Positions 36,384 through 51,645 of a stretch of 64,000 nt of DNA are shown here, piece after piece. Below the pieces are notes generated by a model. The model had not been told where the DNA came from, made no database searches, and saw only the letters and a list, made by a program, of their open reading frames with translations. The first letter of the stretch is position 1. Every line of letters begins with the position of its first letter. This stretch comes from Verrucomicrobiales bacterium (GTDB taxonomy: Bacteria; Verrucomicrobiota; Verrucomicrobiia; Verrucomicrobiales; V1-33). The DNA lies in contig JAQGPJ010000102.1 in NCBI GenBank assembly GCA_028293125.1, forward strand, positions 1-64,000. Direction: 5' to 3'. The translations under genes and the position numbers were made by a program.

Positions 36384-37325
36384 TCAGAGACGGACCTGCT
36401 GGCGGCGGCGGGAGAAAAGCGCCAGTCCAAGGAAGCCGCCGGTGACCATCATCCCGGCGGGCTCCGGGGCGGACACCAGCGGGATGTTGCCGTTGAAGGC
36501 GAAGTTGTGCAGCTCAACACTGTTGTTGTTGGTCCAGCTCTTGGCGATCAGGGTGCCGTCGATGTTTTGGGACTGGGTCACATCCGCCTTGGGGGCGAGG
36601 ATGGTGCCGGTGAAGGAGCGGCTGCCGACGGCCAAGCTGGTGGTGTCGGCGAAGTTCCAGAGGATGCGGGTGGCGTCAAAGTTGGTGCTCCAGCCCCAGT
36701 TGACCGAGCCCGTGCCGGTCACGTTGATGATCACGGTATCGCTGGAGGTGGAGTTGAGGAAGTCTAGGGTGCTGTTGCCAGTCAGGGCGGAGGCAGCGAT
36801 GTTGAGGACCTTGACATTGCCGGCGATGGCGCTCAGATCCACTTTGACGTTGTTAGGGTCGTTGATGGTGATGGCCGTGCCGCTCAGCAGCGCGATGTCC
36901 GAGGAGAGCTTCTGCAGATTCGCAATCGTGGGGGCCAGATCGTAGGAGCCGGCCGAGACTGTGCCGCCGTTCTGGGCGTCTACGTTCTGCGCGGAGTAGG
37001 TGCCCTTGATCACCACATTGCCGGACATGGCACGGATGAAATTAGAGCCTTTGTCGCCGGTGATGGAGTCGTTGCCGCCGATGTAAACCGATGTGTTGGT
37101 TCCCAAGGCCGGAGCGGCGCTGGTGCTCTGCTGGCGGGCCTCATAGCTGGTGCCGCCCCAGTTGCCGCCCACCACGATGGAGCCTTGGGCGTGCCCGCCG
37201 TTGGTGGTGGCGTTGCGGAAGATGAAGGCGTTGGTGTCACCGGCGATGCCCAGCAGAGCGTTGGCGGCGGGGGCGGAGGAGAGGAGACCGAAACCAAGAG
37301 CGAGAAGGACAGCAGCTTTTTTCAT
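36384..37325 (-). CDS. PEP-CTERM protein with choice-of-anchor A domain
   Basis: 313 residues. Signal peptide AAVLLALGFGLLSSAPAANA; choice-of-anchor A domain from NAFIFRNATTNGGHAQGSIV through SVYIGGND, LPPTIANLQKL-like DLAPTIANLQKLSSDIALLS, ILWNFADTTSL and the end GTILAPKADVTQSQNIDGTL, IAKSWTNNNSVELHNFAF; then the PEP-CTERM sorting tail APEPAGMMVTGGFLGLALFS with RRRQQ. Such proteins are cut and sorted to the outer surface by exosortase and are linked to exopolysaccharide and floc formation. A sigma-54-type promoter lies 55 bases upstream and a strong terminator follows. Confidence 0.92.
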   Translation of the reverse strand: MKKAAVLLALGFGLLSSAPAANALLGIAGDTNAFIFRNATTNGGHAQGSIVVGGNWGGTSYEARQQSTSAAPALGTNTSVYIGGNDSITGDKGSNFIRAMSGNVVIKGTYSAQNVDAQNGGTVSAGSYDLAPTIANLQKLSSDIALLSGTAITINDPNNVKVDLSAIAGNVKVLNIAASALTGNSTLDFLNSTSSDTVIINVTGTGSVNWGWSTNFDATRILWNFADTTSLAVGSRSFTGTILAPKADVTQSQNIDGTLIAKSWTNNNSVELHNFAFNGNIPLVSAPEPAGMMVTGGFLGLALFSRRRQQVRL

Positions 37326-37379
37326 CAGATTGGAAACGTGTTGGAAGTTTTGGAAATTGGTTTTGACGGTTCATATCAA

Positions 37380-37396
37380 AGCAGCTATCATGCCAA
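37380..37396 (-). promoter_or_regulatory. Sigma-54 (-24/-12) promoter of the PEP-CTERM gene
   Basis: Minus strand TTGGCATGATAGCTGCT against the consensus TTGGCACG-N4-TTGC(A/T): GG and GC are spaced by exactly 10 bases and all invariant bases match. Predicted start of transcription is about 37369, leaving a 44-base leader before the ATG at 37325. PEP-CTERM genes in other bacteria have been tied to RpoN through the PrsK/PrsR pair. Confidence 0.75.
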
Positions 37397-37539
37397 GAAG
37401 ATAATTTTACTCATAAATCATTCACTGTGAATGTGTTGATTATAAATTCAGTCGCCAGCGCATGCTTGATTCCCGTGCATCCGCATTGCATTTGTTACAG
37501 ATTTTGCAGGTTTTGCAGATTCCGGAATCCCTTGCCACT

Positions 37540-40833
<3,294 letters not shown>

Positions 40834-40948
40834 ACTCTGATGGCAGCTATGATTTTGAATCGCTGAAAGACCTTAAGAGCGGAGGCTGGCCCAGTCATTC
40901 CCTCCATGGGGAGGCCGTTGATCCCTGTGATGCCGATTCTGAATCCCG

Positions 40949-42175
40949 TCATACCGTTTTGGAGCCTCTCAAACGCTGTATCAATTCCTCATAGCGCTTC
41001 TCCAGACCGCGCACAATGGCCGGCCAGCCGAAGCGTTCACGGGCGGTGGCCATCCCGGTCTCCCTCACGTTCTCCCGCAGCGCCGGGTCGGTCAGCGACC
41101 GGATGAGCTGGGCGGCGAAGTCTTCCGCGGTGTCCGCCAGAAGCGCATCCTGATTGTGAACCAGATTCAGCCCCTGGGCCCCGATGGTGGTGGAGACCAC
41201 GGGTGTCCCCATGGCCAGACTCTCCACGATTTTCAGCCGCGTGCCGCCGCCGATGCGCAGGGGCACCATCTGCACCCAGGCTTTAAGATACCAAGGTCTC
41301 ACATCCGGCACGCTGCCGGTGACGGTCACACCGGGCAGGGAAGCCCGAGCCCTCACCTCGGGCACCGGATCCTTGCCCACGATGAGCACCCGCACCTCCG
41401 GCACATCCGCCACGACGCGGGCGTGAATCTCCGTAAAATACCAATTCAGGGCGTCGATGTTCGGATTGTAGTCCATGGCGCCGCAGAAAACAATGGTCGG
41501 CAGTTCATCACGGGTGCCGGGCACGGCGCCCGGCCGGAAATATTCCAGATCCACGCCGTTCACCATGACCGTGACGGGCATATCGGCATTGATGTAACGG
41601 CGCAGGAATGTCTCGTCATCCGGACCGCAGACCACCTCCATGGAGGCCAGACGCGCGACCTTTTTTTCGAAGAACCAGAGCTTGATGTAGCCCTCGCTGC
41701 GCAGCAGCTTCTCCTTCCAAGTGAAGTTCAGCGCCCGGTGCTCCATGAGCTGGAACTGGAGGTCCACCCGGCTGCGGTCCATCACAAAAGGCACTTGGTG
41801 CCGGTGCTCCAGAACATAGGGGGCCAGCACCATGTCCATGATATGCACAAGATCATAGGAGTTTTTGCTAAGCTGCCGCTCCAGAACGGTGGTCAGCTCC
41901 GGGCAGCGCCAGTGATTGACACTGGCCGGAAGGGGCTGGAAAAGGCGGTGCGGAAACAGCTTCTCCCAGGGCGGGTGCACAAAAGGGATGAACTTCACTT
42001 CCCGGCAGAACTCCTGAAACACCGGAAGGTGCCGGGCGCTGGCCCCATTCTCATCAATGGCGACAAGATCCACGGTGTGCCGCCGGGAAAGCTCCCGCAG
42101 GGTGTGGAAGGTTCTCTGGTAGACACCGCGGTCCAACGGCCAAGGAACATGAGGCAGAATAAACAGCAAATTCAT
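40949..42175 (-). CDS. GT4 glycosyltransferase
   Basis: 408 residues, GT-B fold, family 4. N-terminal half MNLLFILPHVPWPLDRGVY with the loop binding acceptor, C-terminal donor domain with VNGVDLEYFRPG, IVFCGAMDYNPNIDALNWYF, and the nucleotide-sugar motif PLRIGGGTRLKIVESLAMGT then PVVSTTIGAQGL (E-x7-E type). The pattern resembles the sugar transferases that accompany PEP-CTERM/exosortase exopolysaccharide loci. It probably builds a surface polysaccharide. Followed (in transcription order preceded) by the nucleotidyltransferase-like gene, 113 bases apart. Confidence 0.88.
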   Translation of the reverse strand: MNLLFILPHVPWPLDRGVYQRTFHTLRELSRRHTVDLVAIDENGASARHLPVFQEFCREVKFIPFVHPPWEKLFPHRLFQPLPASVNHWRCPELTTVLERQLSKNSYDLVHIMDMVLAPYVLEHRHQVPFVMDRSRVDLQFQLMEHRALNFTWKEKLLRSEGYIKLWFFEKKVARLASMEVVCGPDDETFLRRYINADMPVTVMVNGVDLEYFRPGAVPGTRDELPTIVFCGAMDYNPNIDALNWYFTEIHARVVADVPEVRVLIVGKDPVPEVRARASLPGVTVTGSVPDVRPWYLKAWVQMVPLRIGGGTRLKIVESLAMGTPVVSTTIGAQGLNLVHNQDALLADTAEDFAAQLIRSLTDPALRENVRETGMATARERFGWPAIVRGLEKRYEELIQRLRGSKTV

Positions 42176-42288
42176 GGTGTCTTCAGTCTTAAAGGACAGG
42201 TTTTAAAAACAGGGTAAGAAAGTGGTTTGCCGAAGCAGTGGTTCAGCCAGTCAGGCGGGTGGAAGCCAGCCGGAAATGGTGCGGTCCA

Positions 42289-43482
42289 TCAGTTGAACCG
42301 CTGCCACAGGCGTTCGTAAGCCGCCACCCCGCCGGACCAGTCCGGCACCGGAGCGTGCAGCAGGGAGCCGCACCAGTCCAGATCCTTCCGCGGCAATGGG
42401 TCCGGCCCCCACAGCAGCATGGGCAGCGTGCGGAAAAGGGCCTCGCGGGGATAACGCATGGCCCTCCCCTTCAGGGCATCCCCTACCCAAGCCGCCGGGC
42501 CGAACGCCCGCAGCCGCACGAGAGTGTTTTTCAAGGCCCGGGTTTCGGGACACTTTGACCCCGGATCAGCGGCGTAAGCGGCGGGCTGCCCGGCTTCGCG
42601 TCCCAGCCGGCGCGTTTCCAGCCACCGCCAGACCGCCCAGGCCCCGGCCATCAGTTCCCGGTGTCCGGCCGCCAGGGATTCCCGGCTCTCCCGGGAATGG
42701 CGGGGACGCAGCTTGAAGGCCACACCCTCTTCATGCCAAGCCCGCAACTGTGCCGGTGAAACGCCCTCCGGAGCCGCCTCCGCAGTGAAAAAACTGTCCT
42801 CCATCAGCCGCCGGTGCCGTTCCCGGCAGCTCCAGTGGTACTGTCTCCGGCCCGCCAGCAGGATGTCTCCCAGGGCCAGTTGCAGCTTGGCGAGATTCCG
42901 CGCCGTGAAATCTGCATCCTCCGGCCCGAAGTGCGCCGCCCGCAGACGGCGCGCGGAGTAGAGCAGGCCGGAGCACCGGTTCATCATCAGCCGCGCCGCC
43001 TCATGCAGGGGAATCCGCTCCGCCGCCAAGTTCGGGGCGCAAGCCGCTTGGATCTCCGCCTCCGTCGCCGATCCACAGCCGGGCACCACCCGGTGACCGC
43101 TCGCCAGATCGTAGTGAAACATGGTGGTCTCCCCCGCCTGAAGCCGCTCCAGGGAGTAAATTTTGAATTCCACCTCAATGCCGATCTCCTCCGTCAGCCT
43201 GTGCCCCAGCTGGTCAAAGGCGGCGCGGAACTGTCGATCACTCAGTGGAACAGGGCCTTTGATAAATACAAAAAACTCAAGGTCGTTGTATGGATGATCG
43301 GTTCCCTCCTCATGCAGCACTCCTCCCTCGCCCCGCCCATACCCGCCGCCCAGCAGCATGGCTTGGAGCCGGTTGGCCGGCACGATGGCGCAGGCACCCT
43401 CTCCGGCGGCACGGCATACCGCTGCCAGTCGCTCCTCCAGAGCGGGAGAACCATCAATTGTGAAAAAAACCGGTGCGGACAT
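42289..43482 (-). CDS. Nucleotidyltransferase-fold protein of unknown function (397 aa)
   Basis: Residues 40-80 read AMLLGGGYGRGEGGVLHEEG and NDLEFFVFIKGP: a G-G-x-G-R-G-E-G loop followed by an acidic D-x-E pair, as in polymerase-beta-like nucleotidyltransferases where those acids bind Mg2+. A second acidic strand, IGIEVEFKIYSLERL, follows at about 105. The C-terminal two-thirds are helical (HEAARLMMNRCSGLLYSARR, LAKLQLALGDILLAG) and without close relatives known to me. It is soluble, has no signal peptide and is read together with the glycosyltransferase gene, so a role in activating or tailoring a glycan is conceivable, but this is guesswork. Confidence 0.6.
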   Translation of the reverse strand: MSAPVFFTIDGSPALEERLAAVCRAAGEGACAIVPANRLQAMLLGGGYGRGEGGVLHEEGTDHPYNDLEFFVFIKGPVPLSDRQFRAAFDQLGHRLTEEIGIEVEFKIYSLERLQAGETTMFHYDLASGHRVVPGCGSATEAEIQAACAPNLAAERIPLHEAARLMMNRCSGLLYSARRLRAAHFGPEDADFTARNLAKLQLALGDILLAGRRQYHWSCRERHRRLMEDSFFTAEAAPEGVSPAQLRAWHEEGVAFKLRPRHSRESRESLAAGHRELMAGAWAVWRWLETRRLGREAGQPAAYAADPGSKCPETRALKNTLVRLRAFGPAAWVGDALKGRAMRYPREALFRTLPMLLWGPDPLPRKDLDWCGSLLHAPVPDWSGGVAAYERLWQRFN

Positions 43483-43652
43483 GGAATTTCAGCCGAAAAT
43501 CAGGAGCGGGGAAGGTGATAATTCACATCAATGTAATATGTTCAACGAGATATACTCTGAAAGCCAAGCACGGAGCCGATTTTAAGAAACGATGAGCCCC
43601 TTCCCGAGACCACTGAAAATTAAAAACCGCGCGCTGCCCCGCAGCCGTTGCC

Positions 43653-45749
43653 TTGGCTTCATTAGGGCAATTTTTCCTTCAGCATAGAGCACTGTTGCCT
43701 GTGTCCTGGTCCTCCATTCCCTCCAAAGCAAAGAAGCGTGCCACCGCCGCACTGCCAAAGGGACTGTTCAATTCCCAATGGATGGCGCTCCCCCCGGCAG
43801 GGGTGGGCGTGATGGCCGGACTGCTCTGCCTGCTTACAGCGGGGGTGGCGTTATGGAGCTTTTATGAAAATGGTCTCCGGCTGCTGAAGGAGAATCTGCG
43901 CGCCGATCTGCGCGCCAGCGCGTGTGTGCTGGCCACCACGGTGGATCCTGCGGAGCATCAGGCTTTCACGGATGCCTCCCAAGAAGCCTCCCCCACCTAC
44001 CGGAACGCCGTGGCCCGGCTGGAGAATATCCGTGTGGCGCTGAGCCAAGGGGCCAACTACCGGTTCGTTTACACCTGCGTCCGGAAGCCGGAGGGCATTT
44101 ATTTTGTGCTGGATCCGACCCCGCCGGGAGACTCGGACAGCGACGGGGTGGAGGACAAGTCGCACATCGGGGATTTTTATCCTGAGGCCAACCCCCGGCT
44201 GCGGCGGGTGTTTGACACCGGAGTGCCGGATGTGGATGAGGAGCCGGTGCGGGATTCCTGGGGCAGCGCTCTCAGCGGATACGCCCCGGTGCGCGACTCC
44301 GCAGGAAAGGTGATTGCGGTGGCGGGAGTGGATCTGGAACTGACAGAGTTCGACGCCAAAATCGCCCAGCTGCGGAGGGTGGCCCTGGCCGGAGTCATGA
44401 GTGCCGCCATTCTGTCCTGCGTGGGAGGAGTGGCTGTGGGATATTACCACCGGCACCTTCAGGGAACGGTATCCAATCTGATGACCGCCATGGACCGGGC
44501 CTTGGCCGGGGAACAGGCCAAAAGCGATTTCATGGCCACCATCAGCCATGAACTGCGCACCCCGCTCAATGGCATTCTCGGCATGGTGGCGCTGCTGGAG
44601 GAGACACCGCTCAACGCCCGGCAGCGGGAGCAGGCGGCGGCCATCCACCGCAGCGGGGATCTTCTCCGCCTGATCATCAATGACATTCTTGACTGGTCGA
44701 GGATCGAGTCCGGAAATTTGGAGGTTTCCCTTTCAGCAGTGAATCTGAAGGAATGTCTGGGGGAGATCCGCAGTTGGTTCCGGCCTGAGGTGGAGCGGAA
44801 GGCTTTGACTTTGGAGGTGGAGACCGACCCCGGATGTCCCGCCTGGTTTGAAGCGGATCCGAGGCACCTGCGCCAAGTGCTGATGCATCTGACCGGCAAC
44901 GCGGTCAAATTCACCCATAAAGGCGGGGTGCGGATCACTGTCCACCGGAAAACCGCGGAGGAGGGAAAGGAGGAGGACCATCTGGTCTTTTTCATTAAGG
45001 ACACCGGCATTGGCGTTTCGCCGGAGCAGCTGGAGGAGATCTTCCAACCTTTTTTCCAAGCCGACTCCACCAGCACCCGCCACTATGGCGGCACCGGCCT
45101 GGGTCTGGCCATCACCCGGCGGCTTTGCCGGGTCATGGGCGGGCAAATCTCCGTGCGCTCCACTCCGCAGGCCGGCAGCGAGTTCACCTTTTTCATTCCC
45201 TGCATTCCGGTGGACCCGCCCTCCGGCCCGGATGGCGCGGAGAAATTCGGAAAGCCTCAGTCAGGGACAGATACCGCCCCCGCTCCGGAGCAGGCACCGG
45301 CTTTCAAACCGTCGTCAAGCCTCCACGTGGACAATCCCTTCACCATGCCGGCCGGCGGAGCGGGCCCGCCTGTGCTGCTGGTGAGTCCGGACCGCATGCT
45401 GATCCAGCTGTGCGGGTTCGTCTGCAAACGGCTTCAGCAGCCGCTGGAGCACTGCTCCAGCATTGATGAAGCGTGCCGGCTGCTGTCGCGGCCCGCCCGG
45501 TCCTGTCGTGTGGTGCTGGTGGATTCCATGCAGCTTGAAGGTACGGAGCCCATCACGGATCCTGCGGCGCTGGCTGCCACTCTGCGTGGAGCGTCCCCAC
45601 AGCCGGTGCGCCTGGTCGCTCTTCTGACCAGCGAGGAATCAGGGGCTCCCGGAGGCTTTGATGCCGTGCTCTACCGCCGCCTGAAGATGGATACCCTCGA
45701 AGCTGTCATCCATCCTTCCCCGGCCTGGCTTGACAGTCAGGCAGGATGA
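43653..45749 (+). CDS. Hybrid sensor histidine kinase with degenerate receiver (up to 698 aa)
   Basis: Inner-membrane kinase. One helix (about 50-71), a periplasmic sensor of about 170 residues with a calcium-loop-like SDSDGVEDKSHIGD and a Cache-like end SGYAPVRDSAGKVIAVAGVD, a second helix (about 243-265), HisKA with His299 in FMATISHELRTPLNG, HATPase with NAVKFTHKGG, DTGIGVSP, GGTGLGLAI, then a Pro-rich linker and a C-terminal receiver-like domain VLLVSPDRML ... VVLVDSMQLEG that lacks the usual paired acids (SPD) and the Lys is in RRLKMDT. The start is uncertain: TTG 43653, GTG 43701 and ATG 43782 all lie before the first helix. Confidence 0.85.
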   Translation: MASLGQFFLQHRALLPVSWSSIPSKAKKRATAALPKGLFNSQWMALPPAGVGVMAGLLCLLTAGVALWSFYENGLRLLKENLRADLRASACVLATTVDPAEHQAFTDASQEASPTYRNAVARLENIRVALSQGANYRFVYTCVRKPEGIYFVLDPTPPGDSDSDGVEDKSHIGDFYPEANPRLRRVFDTGVPDVDEEPVRDSWGSALSGYAPVRDSAGKVIAVAGVDLELTEFDAKIAQLRRVALAGVMSAAILSCVGGVAVGYYHRHLQGTVSNLMTAMDRALAGEQAKSDFMATISHELRTPLNGILGMVALLEETPLNARQREQAAAIHRSGDLLRLIINDILDWSRIESGNLEVSLSAVNLKECLGEIRSWFRPEVERKALTLEVETDPGCPAWFEADPRHLRQVLMHLTGNAVKFTHKGGVRITVHRKTAEEGKEEDHLVFFIKDTGIGVSPEQLEEIFQPFFQADSTSTRHYGGTGLGLAITRRLCRVMGGQISVRSTPQAGSEFTFFIPCIPVDPPSGPDGAEKFGKPQSGTDTAPAPEQAPAFKPSSSLHVDNPFTMPAGGAGPPVLLVSPDRMLIQLCGFVCKRLQQPLEHCSSIDEACRLLSRPARSCRVVLVDSMQLEGTEPITDPAALAATLRGASPQPVRLVALLTSEESGAPGGFDAVLYRRLKMDTLEAVIHPSPAWLDSQAG

Positions 45750-45807
45750 ATTCCCCCATTCCCTTTCCCCACCGGGGAAGTCCTGAAGGCGGGCGGTGGT
45801 GAAAACG

Positions 45808-48360
45808 TCAGTCAAACAGCACCAACTGCGGCTGCATGGTGTCCGGTCCCTCAATGGCGGCAGCGGAGCGGCGTCCACGCGGTGCTTTGGCAGTTCCCGC
45901 AGCACTTCCACCGGCACCGCCGCTGCCCGCTCCGCCGGAACCCGCCCCCCCATTGCCGGCGGCGTCCGGCGAGGCGGCGTTGGCCTCCAGGGTGGCCAGG
46001 ATGGCCCGGGCGCGGTCCACGATCTCCTTCGGCAGGCCGGCCAGCCGCGCCACTTGGATGCCATAGCTTTTGTCCGCCGCGCCGGGGATGATTTTGCGCA
46101 GGAAAATGATGCGGTCATTCCACTCCCGCACCGCCACACTGAAATTTTTCACTCCGGCGCGGCGGGCGGCCAGGCCGGTGAGCTCATGATAGTGCGTGGC
46201 GAATATGGTGCGGCAGCCCAGCACATCGTGCAGATGCTCCGCCACGCTCCAGGCGATGGACAGGCCGTCGAAGGTGGCGGTGCCACGCCCGATCTCGTCC
46301 AGGATCACCAGACTGCGGTCAGTGGCGTTGTTGAGAATGGCCGCCGTCTCGTGCATCTCCACCATGAAGGTGGACTGGCCGCGCGACAGGTCGTCGCTGG
46401 CTCCCACACGGGTGAAAATGCGGTCCACCAACCCGATCTCCGCCGCCGCCGCCGGGATGAAGCTGCCCGTCTGCGCCATGAGGGTGAGCAGGGCCACTTG
46501 GCGGATGTAGGTGCTTTTGCCGGCCATGTTGGGGCCCGTAAGGATAAGCAGCCGGTTCTCCACCGGCTCCAGCAGGACATCGTTGGGGACAAATTTCTCG
46601 CCGTTCAGATTCCCGTCCAGCACGGGATGCCGGCCATCCCTGATACACAGGACGCGCGACTCATTGAGCACCGGGCGGCAGTAGTTGTGCAGCCGGGCGC
46701 ACTCCGCCATGCTGCCCAGCACGTCCAGCACCGCCAGGGCGTCCGCCGTGTCCTGGATGTCCCCCATATGGTGCAGGACCTGGGAGCGCAGTGTCAGGAA
46801 CTCCTCATGCTCCAGTCTTTTGGCGCGCTCGTCCGCGCCGAGGATTTTGTCCTCCATGGCCTTCAGGGCGGGCGTGATGAAACGCTCGCCGCCCACCGTG
46901 GTCTGGCGGCGCTGGTAGTCGGAGGGCACGCTGTCCAGATTCGACTTGGTGATCTCGATGAAGTAACCGAAGACGGCGTTGAACTTCACCTTCAGCGATT
47001 TGATGCCGGTGCGCTCGATTTCGGCGGTCTGGAGATCGGCGATCCACTGCTTGCCGCCGGTGGAGGCTGAACGCAGCTCATCCAGCAGCGGGTGATAACC
47101 ATCGCGGAAAATTCCTCCCTCCTTCAGCAGGGCCGGCGGCTCATCCACCAGCGCGGAGCGCACCATCGCGGTCAGTTCCGGAAAATGCCGCAGGCGCGGT
47201 CCCAGCGCCCCGGCCAGAGCGGGCAGGGGATGGAGTGATTCCAGATGCTCCCGCACCGCCGGCACCTCCTCCAGGGAGGATGCCAGGGACTGCAGATCCC
47301 GCGGATTGCCCGAAGCCTGCCCCAGCCGCGCCAAGGTGCGCTCAATGTCCCGGATGCCCTTGAGGGATTCCCGGATTTTCGACAGGACAAACGGGGTGCC
47401 TGTCAATGCCTCCACCAGATCCTGACGCGCACGCAATGCCTCCAGATCCCGCAGGGGTTGGAGGATCCAGTCCCGCAGTCGGCGGGCTCCCATCGGCGTA
47501 GCGGTGCGGTCCATGGCTCCTAAAAGCGTGTGCTCCGGACCGGCGCGGGAGGAGACCAGATCGAGATTTGCCCGACTGACGGAATCAATGAAAACCGTGG
47601 TGCCGTCCTGGCGGGTCTGCAGCCGCCGGACGTGGTCTAGGCTGCGGCGCAGCACCTCCCGCAGGTAATGCAGCACCCCGCCGGCGGCGCCAATGCCCGC
47701 CCTCATGCCCGCGCAGCCGAATCCATCCAGCGAGTGCACCTTGAAATGGGTCAGCAGGTGGTGCAGCGCCTGGTCAAACAGGAACGGCCAAGCCTCCAGC
47801 GGCTGTGCGCCCTTCAGTCCGCCAAAAACGGACAGCTGCTCCTCGCTGATGATCAGCTCCACCGGCTGGATGCGGCTCAACTCATCCGTCACCGCCGCCG
47901 CATCTGCATACTCCGCCACGCGGAACTCCCCTGTGGTGTTGTCCACGTAGGCCAATCCGCAGCGCCCCTTGTCCTGCCACACGGCGGCCAGGTAGTTGTT
48001 CCGCCCGCTGTCGAGCATGTTCAGATCCATGACCGTCCCCGCAGAGATGATCTGGGAAATCTCGCGGTCCACCAGCTTTCCCGGCACCGGGTCGCTGGTC
48101 TGCTCCGCGATGGCCACCCGTTTCCCGGCGCGGATCAGCCGCTGCACATATCCCTCCGCGGCGTGATGGGGCACCCCGCACATGGGAATGCCGTTCCGCC
48201 GGGTCAGGGTGAGGTTCAGGATGCCGGCTCCGATTTTGGCATCCTCGAAGAACATCTCGTAAAAATCGCCCAGCCGGTACAGCAGCAGCACGTCATCCGG
48301 CAGGGAGCGCCGCATGGTCTGGTATTGCCGCATCATCGGCGTGAGTCCGTCGTCCGCCAT
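45808..48360 (-). CDS. mutS: DNA mismatch repair protein MutS
   Basis: 850 residues. Recognises mismatches and starts repair with MutL (not in the window). Mismatch-binding F-x-E: LYRLGDFYEMFFEDAKIGAG; connector, lever and clamp regions with NLDSVPSDYQRRQT; ATPase with Walker A LTGPNMAGKSTYIRQVALLT, FMVEMHETAAILNNA, Walker B LVILDEIGRGTATFDG, and ATHYHELTGLA. The C-terminus is Ala/Gly-rich (GGAGSGGAGG) and ends with a QLVLFD tail, normal for MutS1. The ATG at 48360 gives the standard N-terminus LTPMMRQYQTMR; an upstream ATG in frame adds non-conserved sequence. Confidence 0.96.
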   Translation of the reverse strand: MADDGLTPMMRQYQTMRRSLPDDVLLLYRLGDFYEMFFEDAKIGAGILNLTLTRRNGIPMCGVPHHAAEGYVQRLIRAGKRVAIAEQTSDPVPGKLVDREISQIISAGTVMDLNMLDSGRNNYLAAVWQDKGRCGLAYVDNTTGEFRVAEYADAAAVTDELSRIQPVELIISEEQLSVFGGLKGAQPLEAWPFLFDQALHHLLTHFKVHSLDGFGCAGMRAGIGAAGGVLHYLREVLRRSLDHVRRLQTRQDGTTVFIDSVSRANLDLVSSRAGPEHTLLGAMDRTATPMGARRLRDWILQPLRDLEALRARQDLVEALTGTPFVLSKIRESLKGIRDIERTLARLGQASGNPRDLQSLASSLEEVPAVREHLESLHPLPALAGALGPRLRHFPELTAMVRSALVDEPPALLKEGGIFRDGYHPLLDELRSASTGGKQWIADLQTAEIERTGIKSLKVKFNAVFGYFIEITKSNLDSVPSDYQRRQTTVGGERFITPALKAMEDKILGADERAKRLEHEEFLTLRSQVLHHMGDIQDTADALAVLDVLGSMAECARLHNYCRPVLNESRVLCIRDGRHPVLDGNLNGEKFVPNDVLLEPVENRLLILTGPNMAGKSTYIRQVALLTLMAQTGSFIPAAAAEIGLVDRIFTRVGASDDLSRGQSTFMVEMHETAAILNNATDRSLVILDEIGRGTATFDGLSIAWSVAEHLHDVLGCRTIFATHYHELTGLAARRAGVKNFSVAVREWNDRIIFLRKIIPGAADKSYGIQVARLAGLPKEIVDRARAILATLEANAASPDAAGNGGAGSGGAGSGGAGGSAAGTAKAPRGRRSAAAIEGPDTMQPQLVLFD

Positions 48361-48588
48361 AGGTCGTGTGGGGTGAGGGTCGAGGATAAAGCCTGAAGAC
48401 GGCGGCGCAAGGCGGGTCCGGAGATTCAGGGGAAATCCTGTTTCCGTAGAAAAACCATGACGGAGCATCCTCAAAGCAGCACATCAGGCGCGGGTCTGGC
48501 AACCGCTGCCCACAGCGCTTTTTCCCGAGCAATCCGGCAGAGAAGTCAGGGTCGTTCAGTCAAACGTGCTCAAATGCCACCGATCAGG

Positions 48589-48622
48589 CCCGCACCCACA
48601 GCGCCGTGCGTATGGGTGCGGG
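48589..48622 (-). terminator. Hairpin after leuS
   Basis: Perfect 10-bp stem (cccgcaccca with tgggtgcggg) with a 14-base loop, 20 bases past the leuS stop at 48643. No T-tract follows on the minus strand, so it is only a candidate terminator. The rest of 48361-48642, upstream of mutS, shows no gene. Confidence 0.45.
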
Positions 48623-48642
48623 CGGTCCAGCTGTTTGGAGAT

Positions 48643-51462
<2,820 letters not shown>

Positions 51463-51645
51463 GGTCGTGGATGGGGAAAGGAAAGGAGTGGAGGGTGGAA
51501 ATCCGCAGGTGTGCGGAGGGCTGCCCGGAAAAACCGGCCCGACTGACTGAAAGAAAAAGGGGGAAAACCGGGGGCGGGGAATCTGGCGTGGTTTTCCAAA
51601 AAAGAAACCCCTGACTCCATTGCGCCGCCTGTGCTATCCTGGTCC

